A DNA stretch of 64,000 nucleotides from Leptobrachium leishanense (Eukaryota > Chordata > Amphibia > Anura > Megophryidae): assembly GCA_009667805.1 (NCBI GenBank), contig CM019063.1:55102881-55166880 (forward strand). Reading direction: 5' to 3'. Each line of letters opens with the position of its first letter. Position 1 is the first letter of the stretch. Under the pieces are notes generated by a model, which saw only the letters and a program-made list of their open reading frames with translations, was not told the DNA's origin and did not search any database. Positions 1-14,701 of the stretch are shown here, in pieces. A program made the position numbers and the translations under genes.

Positions 1-1570
<1,570 letters not shown>

Positions 1571-1975
1571 TATATACCCCCATTAAAGACCAGCAGACCT
1601 CATGCAGCATATTGATATATACCCCCATTAAAGACCAGCAGACATCATGCAGCAGATTGATATATATATACCCCCATTAAAGACCAGCAGACCGCATGCA
1701 GCATATTGATATATATATACCCCCATTAAAGACCAGCGGACCCCATGCATAGCAGCATATTGATTGATATATATATATAACCCCATTATAGACCAGCAGA
1801 CCTCATGCAGCAAATATATAAACATTAAAGACCAGCAGACAGACCTCATGCAGCATATTGATATATATATACAGGTATAACCCCCATAAACATTAAAGAA
1901 CACCAGCAGACCTCATGCATAGCATATTGATATACTGTCTATATATACCCTACCCCCATAAGCATATATTAACCA
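1571..1975. repeat. Tandem array of ~45-55 bp units
   Basis: Seven or so diverged direct repeats share the core CATTAAAGACCAGCAGAC, then a CATGCAGCATATTGATATAT-like stretch. TATATA runs vary in length between units. The array starts exactly beside the Tc1 right end, so the Tc1 probably inserted into one of its TA dinucleotides. Confidence 0.85.
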
Positions 1976-2334
1976 GCTGCAGGCGGTGACCCAAATTTGC
2001 AGTTGGTTGGTTGCCTGGTTCAGGTTGGTGGTAGTGGCACTGGTCTGGGCTGGCACCCCCTGCGGCTGCTGCCTGCTCTTTGTTGCATGGCACAGCCTGG
2101 CTCTCACTCTGGCTGCTCACTCACCCCTCGCCCTGCTATTGTTGTGCCGCGGCCGATTTACTGGGCGCAGCTTGGCAGGCAAACAGGCAGCCGCAGTGCA
2201 GCACAGGCTGAGCGGATTCATCCGCATGCCTGCGCAGTGCACTCTGCCTCTGTGTTCATTCATCTGCACGTGGGGGCAGGGCCCGTGACAAATAAATGTT
2301 ATGATAGTGGGGGTTTTTTCTCAAGAAGTACTTA
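1976..2334. other. Unassigned GC-rich stretch
   Basis: GC-rich sequence with CTG/GGCTGC-rich words and a CCGCGG site. Two overlapping plus-strand frames of 100 and 129 codons occur here but show no recognisable domain and no coding-like neighbours. I see no element termini. Confidence 0.5.
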
Positions 2335-3837
2335 CAGGGTTATTCCCAGAGATCTGAACTTTCCCCGAAAATGCACCGAACAGTGAATTTCCCCGTAAGG
2401 TGCAATTTCGTGGCCATTCAAAAAGCAGGCAGTTCACCAAATTTTAGCAAATTGCAAGCAAATAGGGTGCCTGTTCAGCGGCAGTGAAATCTCCACAGAG
2501 AAGCAATGGTTAATCTATTCACAGACACCGAACAGCAGAGAAAGGTCAGTGAAATGCCTTGCTGTTCAGTGTTTTCATTCGGCAGGTTTATTCAGGAGAA
2601 TCCCATAGGTTTCAATGATAAAAATATTCCCGTTTTATTTCAATAACTAACAAACAGTTTATTCTTTTAATCTGCAGCAAAAATTATTTTTTAGGATCTT
2701 TTAGGCATTTTTCAGGATTTTTTCATCAATTTGTTTTTCTTTTCTTTTTTTAAATCGTTGTTTCTTTTTAGCTGTAATAGCCCTTTTTATTATCATTCAT
2801 AGGATCTTATGTGTAATTTCCAGACATTTTCGCTCAGTAGTTTTTTTGCAAACAGCGTTTCGATTTTGAGGTTTCAATAATACATTTTTTTTACCCCGTT
2901 CGGCAGCTTATCGTCTTTTTCCAGCGGCTGGTCAGTGCTGCGTGCGGCGGATTGTCGGCTGTTTCCAGATGCGTTCGGCGTGTCTCTTGCGGCGGTTCCA
3001 AGTGAGCCGATACTTCGGATCGTATCGGCTGGGTTTGTCAGCGAATTTGCAGCTTTTTTTCGGCGGTTTTGTAGCAGTTTTTCGAGTCCCTTCCCTGCAC
3101 TCCGGGGACCCTGCGGTGAATGCTGTATTCACTGCAGGGTCAGGAAATTTGATTCCCCGAAGTGCAGGGAACAAGTCAGTGACATTTCAGTGCTCTGTGA
3201 ATAATAGGCTTGTGCACCGATTTTTTTTTCGGTTCGATTCGGTTTGATTTTTCGGATTTTTAAACTTTTCGATTCGGCTCGTTTCGACCGATTTCGGTTT
3301 CGATTCGATTCGGTTCGGCCCGTTTTTCGGGTACATTTTTTTTCCGAATATCGACCACTTTTCGTATTTTCGTGTCACTGTGCTCGGTTTTTGTATCGAC
3401 TTTTCGTAATTTCGGAAATTTTTGTTTTTCGGAATTGCACATTTTTCGGAATATCGACCATTTTTCGTATTTTTCGTGTCATTTTGCCCGTTTTTTGTAT
3501 CGACTTTTCGTTTTTTCGAAAAAATTTTCGTTTTTCAGAAAATTTTCGTTTTTACAAAATTTTCGTTTTTCGGAAAATTTTCGTTTTTCGGAAAATCTTC
3601 GTTTTTCGGAAAATCTTCGTTTTTCGGAACATCTGTTCTCCTCGTTTGACACATTTCAAGTCCATTCGAAAAATCCGAAAATATTTCGTTTCGGCTCGGA
3701 AAACATTTCGGATCTGAAATTTTCGGATCTAAAATTTTTCGGAAATTCGGCCGCATCCGAAAACACGAATCGGGAAATTTCGTGAAAATTCCGAAATTCC
3801 GAAGCCCGAAACGCACATCCCTAGTGAATAACCCCTT
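2335..3837 (+). mobile_element. Family F non-autonomous DNA element, interrupted by hAT-A
   Basis: Left end CAGGGTTATTC follows TA (2333-2334). Right end GAATAACCCCTT precedes TA (3838-3839). The interior has the family landmarks: GCACCGAACAGTGAATTTCC near the left end, GAAGCAATGGTTAATC, an AT-rich middle with CTGCAGCAAAAA, and a CpG-rich right part with CTGCAGGG. No open frame of note. A hAT-A element sits inside at 3205-3823. A related palindromic element at 63016 shows a TA target duplication, so F is plausibly Tc1/mariner-mobilised. Confidence 0.75.
3205..3823 (-). mobile_element. hAT-A non-autonomous element with 8-bp target duplication
   Basis: The ends are TAGGCTTGTGC and GCACATCCCTA. 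Both flanks carry the 8-bp direct repeat GTGAATAA (3197-3204 and 3824-3831), which fits the hAT target preference nTnnnnAn. The interior is a low-complexity field of TTTCGG/CCGAAA words. Apparent phenylalanine-rich frames here come from the TTCGTTTTTCGGAA-type repeats and are not genes. Inserted into family F. Confidence 0.88.
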
Positions 3838-4554
3838 TAGTAGTGATGGGGTGGGAGTGTCTCATTTGCCCTATCTCAGAACAGAGCAGTAATCGTGACC
3901 GTGTTTAATCACATATTTGTAATGGAAAAGGATTATCTTTAGGGATAAAAAGGTGACTATGAGATGAAGGGATTGTGTGCGCTCTGTAGTCATGCATGTA
4001 GAGCGTGAAAATGGTGCTGGCTTAATCACGCATTAATTCCCTCATTAAATGTCATCACCATTCTTAGGGAGAACGTTTTTTATAGGGCTGATAATGAGGT
4101 TAAATACTGCATATGGCAAGGGACTGCCTAGGTCTATGGCTGTAAAATATAAATTTATTTTCCTCGTTGCAGCTCATGGCATTCTTAAACATCAGGTGTT
4201 TTATTGCCTGCACTGTAATTAGATAACAACTTAATGAATGCAGCCATATTTAAATTCATTATCTGTATAAATCACAATATCTGTGTATTAGTGCATGAGG
4301 AACTTGAAGTTAGGGTTAGCGAATGTTATAATTGGCAGATTATTCCCTGAACAAGTAAAGAACTAGACAAAGGGAAAATTATATAAATATGACATAGGGT
4401 TACATAGATGTGGTTGTGTTACCAGTGACAACTGGTGACATTTCAAGTTGCTGGGGCACCAGACTGGAAACATGAATGTTTTTAATCAATATTAGGAATA
4501 TGTCTATATGGCAATACTACCTCCAACATATTTGGACAATCCCATATATATATA
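3838..4554. other. Unassigned AT-rich sequence
   Basis: No element ends, tandem structure or credible coding frame seen. It ends in a short (TA)n run at 4544-4556 that was the target of the second Tc1 insertion. Confidence 0.5.
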
Positions 4555-4556
4555 TA

Positions 4557-6174
<1,618 letters not shown>

Positions 6175-6949
6175 TATATATATGGAATAAACCTTATAGA
6201 CATATTCCTATTAACGAGGCAAAATTTGGGCCACTTTGAGGCAAAATTCAATAATTACAAGTGTGATCCAGAATTTAACCACAAGATGTATAGGTAACAT
6301 TTCTCAAGTTAGAAATTGAAAAGTGAATAAAGTGGTTTTATTATTATATAGTAAAAAAGAAACCATAAACTAACGGAACCCTAATCCTACCCATTTTATT
6401 CTAAATAACTCAGAGTAAACAAAACTTCAGTGTATGAAAGAAAAAAAAATCCTGTTTACTATTGCTATTTAGCACATTAAGGCAAATGTGGCTGAGCATT
6501 CTCTGTCATTAAGCGGTTAAGGAAGGCACCCAGTGTGTATCAGATATGATCTAGGTTGAGCTTCAGATGCTAGCATTTGCCAGGTTTGTTTGACACCCAT
6601 CAGAGTTCAAATAGCAAGCAGCAGAGACTTAAACAACAGTTGTGGCCTGTGATAAATAAGCCCTCCCACAGAGCCCTTATCAGATTTCTGGAAGCAGTTA
6701 AAAGACAAATATTATCATTTTTTTAACTCTGCCTAGCAACATTTGAGGAGACAAGTGCCTTTCTTAAAGGGACTTAACACATTTTTATCAACAAGGCATG
6801 TTAAATAACACAAAAAACAACATATAAATGTATATAGTTTACATTTTTATTGCAAAAAAATAAATAACTAGTGGGGCACTACCCAGTCTACCCTGATGGA
6901 CGAGCCTCCACTGTGTGTTACCAAACAAGTTTCTTCCAGAGAGGGAAAA
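6175..6949. other. Unassigned sequence
   Basis: AT-rich DNA with no recognisable element ends or coding potential. The segment from about 6870 is richer in GC and leads into LTR-like sequence. Confidence 0.45.
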
Positions 6950-7495
6950 TGTCATGTTTCCACCTTCCAGCTAGGTCCCCTGGTGGTGAGAGGGATCCAG
7001 GCCAGCTCTCTTCCCTGCTCTGGGATAGCTTTTCCGCCCTTTGCTGCTCCTGGGTTTCGCTGTAGCTGTTCAGGTATGGGATCACATGTCCCAATTCCCC
7101 AGACCTGTTCACTATTTAAATGCTAGCAGCACAGAGGCAGTGCTCTGGCATGAGTTATGGTTCCTTGTATCCTGTGTATTCATGTTCTTGGTTCCTGAAC
7201 TTCCTGCATTCTTGCATTGTGTTTTGGTTTATTCTGGTTTATTGATCTTGTCTTTCCTGATTACTCTGTCTGCGCCCAGTACTCTGTATATGATATCTTG
7301 TGTACCGACCTCTGCCTGTCTGACGTTCCTTTCTGGTTCTGGTTTCTTGGCTCTAGTCTTGACCATTCTATATCTATTCCCTGTTTCATGTTTTGTGTAT
7401 ATAGTTATCCTTAGCACAGAGGCCAGTACAAGGACCTCTATTCAGTTTAGGTCTTCCTATCTTGTTTAACCCTCGCCCTTCCTGTTCTCCTGACA
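6950..7495 (+). mobile_element. Possible degenerate solo LTR
   Basis: The text resembles the solo LTR at 28305-28852 in style: a TATTTAAATGC TATA-like site near 7113, then a T-rich run of CCTG/TTCCTGAC words ending TGACA. It begins TGTCATG. No matching 5-bp target duplication was found, so the ends are uncertain and the LTR call rests on composition only. Confidence 0.35.
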
Positions 7496-8287
7496 CTGTT
7501 ATTACATGCTCAGGGAAACGGAGGGAAGTGTTTTGTACCTGCCATTTAGCTCCTCTTATTGTTATTCACGGGACGATGAGTCATATATTTCTAAACATTA
7601 AATACTGACGGGGACCATATTTTGCCGAATGATAAACAAAATGACCTTGGCGCACTCCGTACTGTATCGTTACTAAGTGAGCATCTGGAAAGTGATTTCC
7701 TTCCCTCTCCGTGAATGTCATGAGGTAGGATTAGTAAGAAATTCCACAAGGAGAGAAACGAAATGAAGAAACGAGAACCCAAGAATTAAATGCAAGGAGA
7801 GAAATAAAGTCAAACTTTCCCCCATTCACCATTTCCTCTTCTCCTCTTCACCCCTCATCGTCTGACTTTTGTTTTTGGACTCTGGGCTTGATTTAAAACA
7901 TCAAAAAGTGCAAAATGTAACTCAGGACCCATATTTACTTTATAGCATGCCAAATAAAATAAAAAAGAAGAAAGAATACTCCCGTGCGTAAATGCTTTAT
8001 GGTCTAATATACTATATTGGATATTTGGGAAATGAAACAAAACCATAAAAAAACACACAACAACTTTGTACTCTTTTATAAAATAGATTTGAATTGTAAT
8101 GTAAATCCAAAATACATCAAAATGTGCATTTTCCATAAATCCATAATATTTATTTTGTAGAGTGTGATTAATTTCCAGATTATCCAAAAAATTATTACTA
8201 TATATAAATATATATATATAGCTGTTGTTGCAGGTTTTTGAATGTGTTTGACTGGAGTGCTCTCTCCCTGGTTTTGTGTACACACAC
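7496..8287. other. Unassigned sequence
   Basis: No family signature seen. It contains a short TATATA run near 8200-8220 and CACACACACC near 8280. Confidence 0.45.
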
Positions 8288-8436
8288 ACCAACACCAGAT
8301 AGTTGAAAGATGCACTCAGGGGCTTCACAAAATGGATAAAAAAAATTATGCTTTATTAGATCAACATTAAAAGCATCTTTTTTTTTATTAATTTTGTGAA
8401 GCCCCTGAGTGCATCCTTCAACTATCTGTTTTGTAT
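8288..8436. repeat. Inverted repeat (hairpin)
   Basis: The left arm around 8298-8331 (GATAGTTGAAAGATGCACTC then AGGGGCTTCACAAAA) is complementary to 8393-8427 (TTTTGTGAAGCCCCTGAGTG then CATCC), with a ~60-bp T/A-rich spacer. It may be a miniature element or a foldback of a longer repeat. Confidence 0.7.
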
Positions 8437-8551
8437 ATATTTTTGGATTGTTTTGCACCTGGGCACAATGACACAGTGGGGGCATTGACAGGTTTATATG
8501 AGATTAAGTGATTGAGATATATTAGATATATATAGATATATCTATGTCTAT

Positions 8552-9460
8552 CAGGGCTCGACAAATCCCAGGCGCCAGGTCGACTAGAAATTGTGTCCTG
8601 GCGCCTGGACTTTTGTCAGCTAAGTCACTGTTGGCACAATTGTGAGAAATCTTTATTGCAGCATCTGCCCAGCAGCTCTGGGGGGCTCCGACCTCATGCT
8701 GTCGCCAATTGCCAGGGGTACACTTTCCCCACTGCTCCTCCACCCCAGGCATCAGACAGAGAAATGAGTGCTCAGCATAACACACCTTCTCTTAGGCTAA
8801 GGTCAGACGAAAGCAGTTTTAACGTGCGTTTAGCCGCACAAAATCACGGCCGTGCTAGCAGCAAATGACGTCCAATGCCGGGGAACATACGACGAACGGC
8901 CGCACGGATGGTCGTCCGTGTAACGCAAGTGGCAAACGAACGCATTTTTTCTAGAACGTCAAACCGCTACTACTGACGTACAGAGTGCGCTGCGTCCGCA
9001 TAGCGGCGTGTTTGCGTGATTGGGAGACGTCAGACGCTGCACACGTCCGGCCAACATAACGTCCAGACGCAAAAGGGTTTTATTGATGATCCGTACAAAA
9101 TCACGGCCGAAAATGCGCATCGTATGACCTCTATCGCGTATTCCGTGAAAAAATACGTCCATTCGTTCGAACGCACTTTTTCACGGACAACGTGAAAAAT
9201 GCGTTCGTCTGACCCTAGCCTTATGTTGCTCTGATGTGTATCTTTACAGATGCACAGCACAGGTTTACACACAGTTACGCCTCTCAGCTTTTGCCTAAAA
9301 ACCTTCTTAGGATCTTTAAGAACTTCGTACATTTCAAACTAGTAATAGCCGTGACAGAGGAAGAGAGCGGAGATCATCGCTCACTTATTACCATAAAAAA
9401 TAAATGGCTCCTAACTTTATTATCTGGCTCCTAGATTCAAAGCAAATTTATCATGCCCTG
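8552..9460. mobile_element. hAT-like element (CAGGGCTCGACAAAT ends), host of a K element
   Basis: Left end CAGGGCTCGACAAAT and right end AATTTATCATGCCCTG are imperfect inverted repeats of the CAGGG type seen in many hAT/Charlie-like elements. I could not find a clean 8-bp duplication. The interior holds CAGGCGCCAGG and its inverse CCTGGCGCCTGG close to the left end, and a Harbinger-like K element (8795-9220). Confidence 0.55.
8795..9220 (+). mobile_element. Family K miniature element, Harbinger-like, TTA duplication
   Basis: Ends GGCTAAGGTCAGACGA and CGTCTGACCCTAGCC are inverted repeats. TTA is repeated directly on both sides (8792-8794, 9221-9223), typical of PIF/Harbinger (TWA). The interior is dense in CpG with ACGT words and is partly self-complementary. 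No open frame. Nearly the same sequence recurs at 44948-45373 and, inverted, at 46436-46863. Confidence 0.82.
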
Positions 9461-9473
9461 ATTGATTGATATA

Positions 9474-9750
9474 TACACTATATTGCCAAAAGTATTGGCT
9501 CACCCATCCAAATAATCAGAATCAGGTGTTCCAATCACTTCCATGGCTACAGGTATATAAAATCAAGAACAAAAAGGCCTGCATCTAACATGGGTTACAC
9601 CCAACACTAAGAGAGTGTATGAGATATATTTTTATACACAATCTTTTTTGATTCCATGTCCTGCTTCCCCTAGTGGGATTCCGGTTATCTGTATATATAA
9701 AATCAAGCACCTAGCATGCAGACTGTTTTTACAAACATTTGTGAAAGAAG
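9474..9750 (+). mobile_element. Remnant 5' end of a second Tc1 family
   Basis: TACACTATATTGCCAAAAGT at the start, then CAGAATCAGGTGTTCCAATC, is the left end of a Tc1 family widespread in fish and frogs. The match runs to ~9566, breaks for ~125 bp, and resumes at about 9692 (ATAAAATCAAGCACCTAGCA, then CTGTTTTTACAAACATTTGT). The phrase TATATAAAATCAAG occurs on both sides of the break, so the break looks like an insertion with a flanking duplication. The transposase part is lost. Confidence 0.75.
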
Positions 9751-10628
9751 TGCGGGGGCTGACGGACGCTGCAAACGGACGCAGGTTAGGCAAGAACGTA
9801 ATACTGCTAGAACGGACGTGCGGAGTGCGTCATGTCCGCAACATCCGCTAGGGATGTGCGTTTCGGGTTTCGGAATTTTCACGAAATTTCCCGATTCGTG
9901 TTTTCGGATGCGGCCGAATTTCCGAAAATTTTTAGATCTGAAAATGGCAGATCCGAAAAGTTTTCCGAGCCGAAACGAAACATTTTCGGAATTTTCGAAT
10001 GGACTTGAAATGTGTCAAATCGAAATTTATTGCTTTGAAACGAGAACAGACGTTCCGAAAAAACGAAAATTTCCGAATTTACGAAAAGTCGATACAAAAA
10101 ACGAGCAAAGTGACACGAAAATACGAAAAACGGTCGATATTCCGAAAACATGTACAATTCCGAAAAACGAAAATTTCCGAAATTACGAAGTCGATACAAA
10201 AAACGAGCAAAGTGACACGAAAATATGAAAAATGGTCGATATTCCGAAAAAAAAATGTACACGAAAAATGAATCGAGCCGAACCGAATCGAAACAGAAAT
10301 CGGTCGAAACGAGCCGAATCAAAAAGTTTAAAAATCTGAAAAATTGAACCGAATCGAACCGAAAAAAAAATCGCTGCACAAGCCTAACGTCCGCATAGCT
10401 TTCTGTGTGAGTGATGGAACGTGGTCAGATGGACTGCATTTATACGTCCAGCATTTTTGACGGACAGAATGCTCTTTCATTGTAATTTATTTTCCCTGCT
10501 ACATCAGTCAAAAAATAAGTCAGTGAAAAAAACGGACTGTTTGGTCACTACCTTGTCGTCAGTCAGAAAGTACGTCCGTACTGCACGGACGCACAGTCCG
10601 TACAAAATGCGCTCATCTGACCCTAGCC
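9751..10628 (-). mobile_element. Broken family K element carrying a nested hAT-A
   Basis: The right terminus CATCTGACCCTAGCC followed by TTA (10629-10631) is the K end. The interior has K-like GGACG/CGTCC words on both sides of the hAT-A insertion. The left end is missing where K-like sequence joins the Tc1 relic. Confidence 0.6.
9849..10386 (+). mobile_element. hAT-A element
   Basis: Begins TAGGGATGTGCGTTTCGGG and ends GTGCACAAGCCTA. Flanking octamers ACATCCGC (9841-9848) and ACGTCCGC (10387-10394) match at 7 of 8, a slightly decayed hAT duplication. The interior is a CCGAAA/TTTCGG field as in the other copies. Confidence 0.85.
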
Positions 10629-10849
10629 TTATCAGGGGCCCAGCCCTTCCATTTGGTTGGACCCCAGCCAAATGCCCTGCTTGCCTTAAGGGAGGGCCGG
10701 CCCTGACACTGCCTGGAAACCTACCTAAAGGTCCCCCAGCAATGCCAATGTACTCTACCAGGGTGGCGGGGTCAGCTCAGCAAGGCGCCCTACAGGCACA
10801 ACACCAGTCGTAGTAGCGACCACTGAAGCCCGATACTTACATCGCTAGT
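10629..10849. other. Unassigned GC-rich segment
   Basis: Contains AAGGGAGGGCCGGCCCTGAC. It may be the remnant of another miniature element beginning at ATCAGGGGCCC, but I cannot define both ends. Confidence 0.35.
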
Positions 10850-11107
10850 CACCCGAAAAAAAAAAAAAACGGCACATAGGATAAGTTCTTATGAATAATA
10901 ATAAATAGATCTGTTACAGGAAAAAAAAAGAAGATAAACTATTGCTGTAAAAATCCCCAAAAATGTCTTAAAAAAAAAATAATAAAGAGCTTAAATAAAT
11001 AAATAAATAATAAATTTGCTGCAAATTAAAAGAATAAACGATTTAATAGATCTTGAATAAATTGGTGCAATTTTTGAGGCCAGTTTGGCTCTCTCAATAT
11101 AACCCTG
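10850..11107 (-). mobile_element. Internally deleted family F copy
   Basis: Read in reverse it has the F order: a GTTACAGGAAAAA segment, A-rich tract, TTTGCTGCAAATTAAAAGAA, and the terminal GGCTCTCTCAATATAACCCTG. Most of the CpG-rich half is missing. Confidence 0.6.
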
Positions 11108-11935
11108 CAGGTGTTTAAAATAATCTCTTGGGTCTTTAAAACCTCCACCTCTTATAGCCCGGAAGCCCCTCCACCATGTCTCCCCCGCCCCGACCTCCTC
11201 AATGCAGAGTGCCTGGCAGATCTCATTAGGTTTGTCAGGTCGACCATGTTTTACTGGACTGATATTACTAATTCATCCAGAAGGAAAGCAGAGGGAAGGT
11301 TCTGCCCTGCAACATGCATAATTCATGTGCCACAGACCTAGGCAAACCAATTGCCTAATTAAGACAGGTTACCTGTGTTGTCTACTACTAATAATATGTA
11401 GCTTTGCCGGGTTTTCAGCTAGGGTTGCCTGATCGGCCATGGTTTCCTGACCATCTAAAATGTATTCATGCTTAGGGGCAGTGCAGGAAAAATGCCACCC
11501 GGCAGCATATAGAATGCATATGTTGCACGTAAGTAATAAAAAAGGAATCAGAGGTGACCTTAGGGTTGCCAGATCGGCCATGCTCTTATTAATATTTAAT
11601 GCAGAGGGAGAGCACAGGGCAAAGTGCTGCCCTGCAACATGCATAATTTATATGCTGCAGGAAGGTAATCAAGACCGGTCACCTGGGAGTCTATTGATTA
11701 AGCACTGAAATTGCGGGTTATTTCAATGCTTTGTGTTTGAACACATTACGGTGATTAAATTTTGCCAAAAATAAGGTGAATTTACCATTTAGTGAATATT
11801 CGCTGTATTTTCCTGAAATTTTAGTCACCGAAAACTACCGAACTGGCATTGGCGAATTTCACCAAGGTGGAAAAAAAAAAAGGACTGCTTAGTCCTTCAG
11901 CGTTAAGGTGTTAATAAATGGTTTTCATTTTGAGG
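11108..11935. repeat. Diverged direct repeats in unassigned DNA
   Basis: Related blocks occur near 11230-11340, 11410-11525 and 11560-11660. They share GGGTTGCC(T/A)GATCGGCCATG and CTGCCCTGCAACATGCATAA-like text. This looks like an old local duplication of a ~150-250 bp unit. The rest, up to 11935, shows nothing I recognise. Confidence 0.5.
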
Positions 11936-12245
11936 TTAACCCTTCCCGCTGCAGGACGTTCTATGCCGTCTTGCCGGCAGGAGGATTTTAAAGACACAGG
12001 GCGTACATCTTCACTGGGGCTGCCTCTGTCCCTCCCCACAGCCTGCATGTGTCGACTCACGGCACATGTCATTGGCTGCACGGGGGCGGCCTGAACTCAA
12101 GTTGTCCCCCTGCAGCCAATGGTTGGCTTCGGGGCGGGCCTCAATCAGTTCCGTGCGACAGCACCTTTTGGCGGGGCGTACCTGTAAGCTTCGCCGGCGA
12201 AAGTCACCCATTAAGGGCACTACCCGTGCGTCCTTAAGGGGTTAA
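11936..12245. mobile_element. TTAA-flanked miniature element
   Basis: Starts TTAACCCTTCCCGCTGCAGG and ends GTCCTTAAGGGGTTAA, with TTAA at both edges (11936-11939, 12242-12245). The interior is GC-rich with ACGT/CGCC words. Ends and TTAA target fit piggyBac- or Kolobok-type mobilisation. No open frame of interest. Confidence 0.65.
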
Positions 12246-12890
12246 AGGAATGTTTAGCTGCTTTTGGGCTTTTTCATTCCTAAAGCGGATTATGGGAGTG
12301 ATAGTCCGACTCCGATGCACAATGTAAGGATAGATAAGGGTAAAAATGTCCATGATGAATAACACAACCTCCAAATCAATGTTTAAGGCCAGAGATGTGG
12401 CCATTAAAGTCACATATTAGAAGGGTTTAGCTTGATACTGTTTTCAGTCTTCTTCACGCATCGATTTTTCTTCGAGATAATTATTGCCGTTATTCTCCCT
12501 GATGTTCTCATTAAGACCTCATCGATTCTTTACCTCATTGTGTCCCGGAATATCGCTCCGGAATCTCACAGCCTGGAAAACAGAGATAAGAAAGGAAATT
12601 AAGACATATATTGTTGTCGTCCCCCCCCCTTTTTATTTTAACCAGGCCAATAAAATACAAAGACGAAGAAGCTGCCCTTTATTCCACAAAGGTCAGCGAC
12701 GCCGCACCTCTTCTCCTTCGTTTTTTGCAGGCATTCATTTGATTCGTATTAAATATCGCGTTACTTTGGTGTGTAAAGTATACAACGTTCCTGCCATAAC
12801 AATGCTTACCTTGATAGCAAGATAAAAAAAAAAGTATATGTAAATATTAGCTTCAAACAGAGCAATTCATCTCTTTACAACAGTGTGAAA
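12246..12890. other. Unassigned sequence
   Basis: Includes a C8 homopolymer near 12622 and a short 113-codon frame without recognisable features. No element termini seen. Confidence 0.45.
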
Positions 12891-12982
12891 AAGTTTGTGA
12901 ATCCTTTTGGAATGGGCAGATCTTCATCAAATACTCCTAAAATATGCAACAGAGAATGTAGCCGCACAGGTATAAAGACATA
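12891..12982 (+). mobile_element. Possible Tc1-like terminal remnant
   Basis: CAGTGTGAAAAAGTTTGTGA after a pyrimidine-rich flank resembles the CAGTGTGAAAAAGT ends of some vertebrate Tc1 families. Only ~60 bp are recognisable and the right end is absent. Confidence 0.4.
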
Positions 12983-12995
12983 CAGGGTTATTCAG

Positions 12996-13486
12996 TAGGG
13001 ATGTGCGTCTCGGGTTTCGGAATTTCGGAATTTTCACGAAATTTCCCGATTCGTGTTTTCGGATGCGGCCGAATTTCCGAAAATTTTTAGATCCGAAAAT
13101 GGCAGATCCGAAAAGTTTTCCGAGCCGAAACGAAATATTTTCGGAATTTTCGAATGGACTTGAAATGTGTCAAATCGAAATTTATTGCTTTGAAACGAGG
13201 AGAACAGACGTTCCGAAAAAACGAAAATTTCCGAAATTACGAAAAGTCGATACAAAAACGAGCAAAGGGACACGAAAATACGAAAAACGGTCGATATTCC
13301 GAAATTATGAAAAGTCGATACAAAAACCGAGCAAAGTGATACGAAAAATGGTCGATATTCCGAAAAAATTATGTACACGAAAAACGAGTTGAGCCGAACC
13401 AAATCGAAACAGAAATCGGTCGAAACGAGCCGAATCGAAAAGTTTAAAAATCGAACCGAATCGAACCGAAAAAAAAATCGGTGCAG
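12996..13486 (+). mobile_element. hAT-A element, right end lost
   Basis: Left end TAGGGATGTGCGTCTCGGG is intact. The body follows the other hAT-A copies to AATCGGTGCA and then stops about 11 bp short of the usual right end, so no duplication can be scored. Confidence 0.8.
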
Positions 13487-13964
13487 ATCCGAAAAGTCAC
13501 CGCACGTTTGGTGACTTTTTCGTTCCCTGCACTTCGGGGCGATTTCTAGTTCGCCGACCCTGCGGTGTATTCAGCGAGCATCGCAGGGCCCCCGTAGTAC
13601 AGGGAAAACCCGCCGCAAACCCGCAGAACACTCGCCGCACACCTGCCGAACACTCACCGAAAACCCGCTGAACACTCGCCGAACACTCACCGAAAACCCG
13701 CAGAAACCGCCACAAAAACCAAGCCGAACACGCCGTAAAAATCCAAGCAGCCACCGATCACAGCGCAGAGCAGCCGCCGGAAAAATCCGACACCGCAGAC
13801 GAACGGAGTGAAAAAACCCAAAAATTAGTTGGCTTGAAAGTTTGAAAATTGAAACGCTGTTTGCAGGAAAATGAAAAAAACTAATTTAAAACAACAAACA
13901 GAATTATTTTTGACAAAAATATCCCAAAAAATGCCTAAAAGATCCTAAAAAATCTAAAAATAAA

Positions 13965-14655
13965 GGGCTCTATTACATTCTCCGTGCAAATTCGTACGCG
14001 CAGCACATTTAAGCGTGTAAATTAACAGTGGTATTATGATCTGAGCGCATTTTTCCATCCGTCAAAAAATATTGTGCGTAAAAAAGACGCGCAAAAACGT
14101 GCACGCATTAACGTTGTGCAGAAATCGGTGGACAAACTGTTTTTTCAAGCGATTCAGCCAATCAGAATTGAGAACCACAATTGCCTCCCGTTCAGTTTTT
14201 GCACCTGCCAAAATTAATCAAGTATATATGCTGCAGCAATAAAAAAAAAAGCACGCACAACCTCTCCATTTTATTGTTTGGGTATGTGTAGAATGTGTAA
14301 CTATACTGTGCTGTATTTTTTTTTCGTGCTGGTGTATTTGGTTTCGGCCAGAACGTTCCGATTTGGAGTTACCACCAGCTCTTCAAAGACGTTAAAATTA
14401 TGCGCGCAAACGTCATTCGTAAAACGTTGCGCATCGATTGTAATACCATCCGCGTACCAGCGCACGAACGCATTTGCGCTCAAAATGTTAAGTATGGGAC
14501 GCGCGCACGAATGTGCGTTCGGGCTGGGTTCGCGCAGGGTCACTCGCGTTAGACGTTAACGCGCATCGTATGCGCAAACGTCGTAAAACGATGTTCATCG
14601 CAAAGGGTTTTGCCCCTCACGCTAATGCACTTACATGAAGTATGTAATAGGGCCC
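13965..14655. mobile_element. Family G element (GGGCYCTATTACA ends)
   Basis: Ends GGGCTCTATTACATTC and TATGTAATAGGGCCC are inverted repeats. AAA flanks both sides (13962-13964, 14656-14658), compatible with a 3-bp duplication. The interior is CpG-rich with GCGCAAA/TTTGCGC words in both orientations; the small frames in it are by-products. Confidence 0.7.
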
Positions 14656-14701
14656 AAAGACGTTTTGCTACAGAATAAAATGATAAATGGTTTATTAGAT
14701 A

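Larger units (their letters stand above)
12985..14701 (-). mobile_element. Family F copy broken by hAT-A, G and Helitron-like insertions
   Basis: An F end (CAGGGTTATTCAG after TA) lies at 12985. F-type CpG-rich sequence continues from about 13500 (CCCTGCACTTCGGGG, GACCCTGCGGTGTATTCA) through the AT-rich tract to 13964, and F text resumes at 14656-14701 (TTTTGCTACAGAATAAAATG). Orientations of the two parts differ, so two F copies or a rearrangement may be involved. The 13500-13760 frames are spurious. Confidence 0.5.

Noticed and set aside
3244..3816. Phe/Arg-rich frames of up to 157 codons in hAT-A
   Set aside because: They come from TTTTTCGGAA-type low-complexity repeats; similar frames appear in each copy on either strand without shared conservation.
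6950..7495. Confident solo LTR call
   Set aside because: LTR-like composition but no TG...CA pair with a direct duplication; kept only as a low-confidence feature.
14301..14543. 80-93 codon frames shared by family G copies
   Set aside because: They lie in the CpG-rich inverted interior, occur on both strands and are not conserved as protein between copies.
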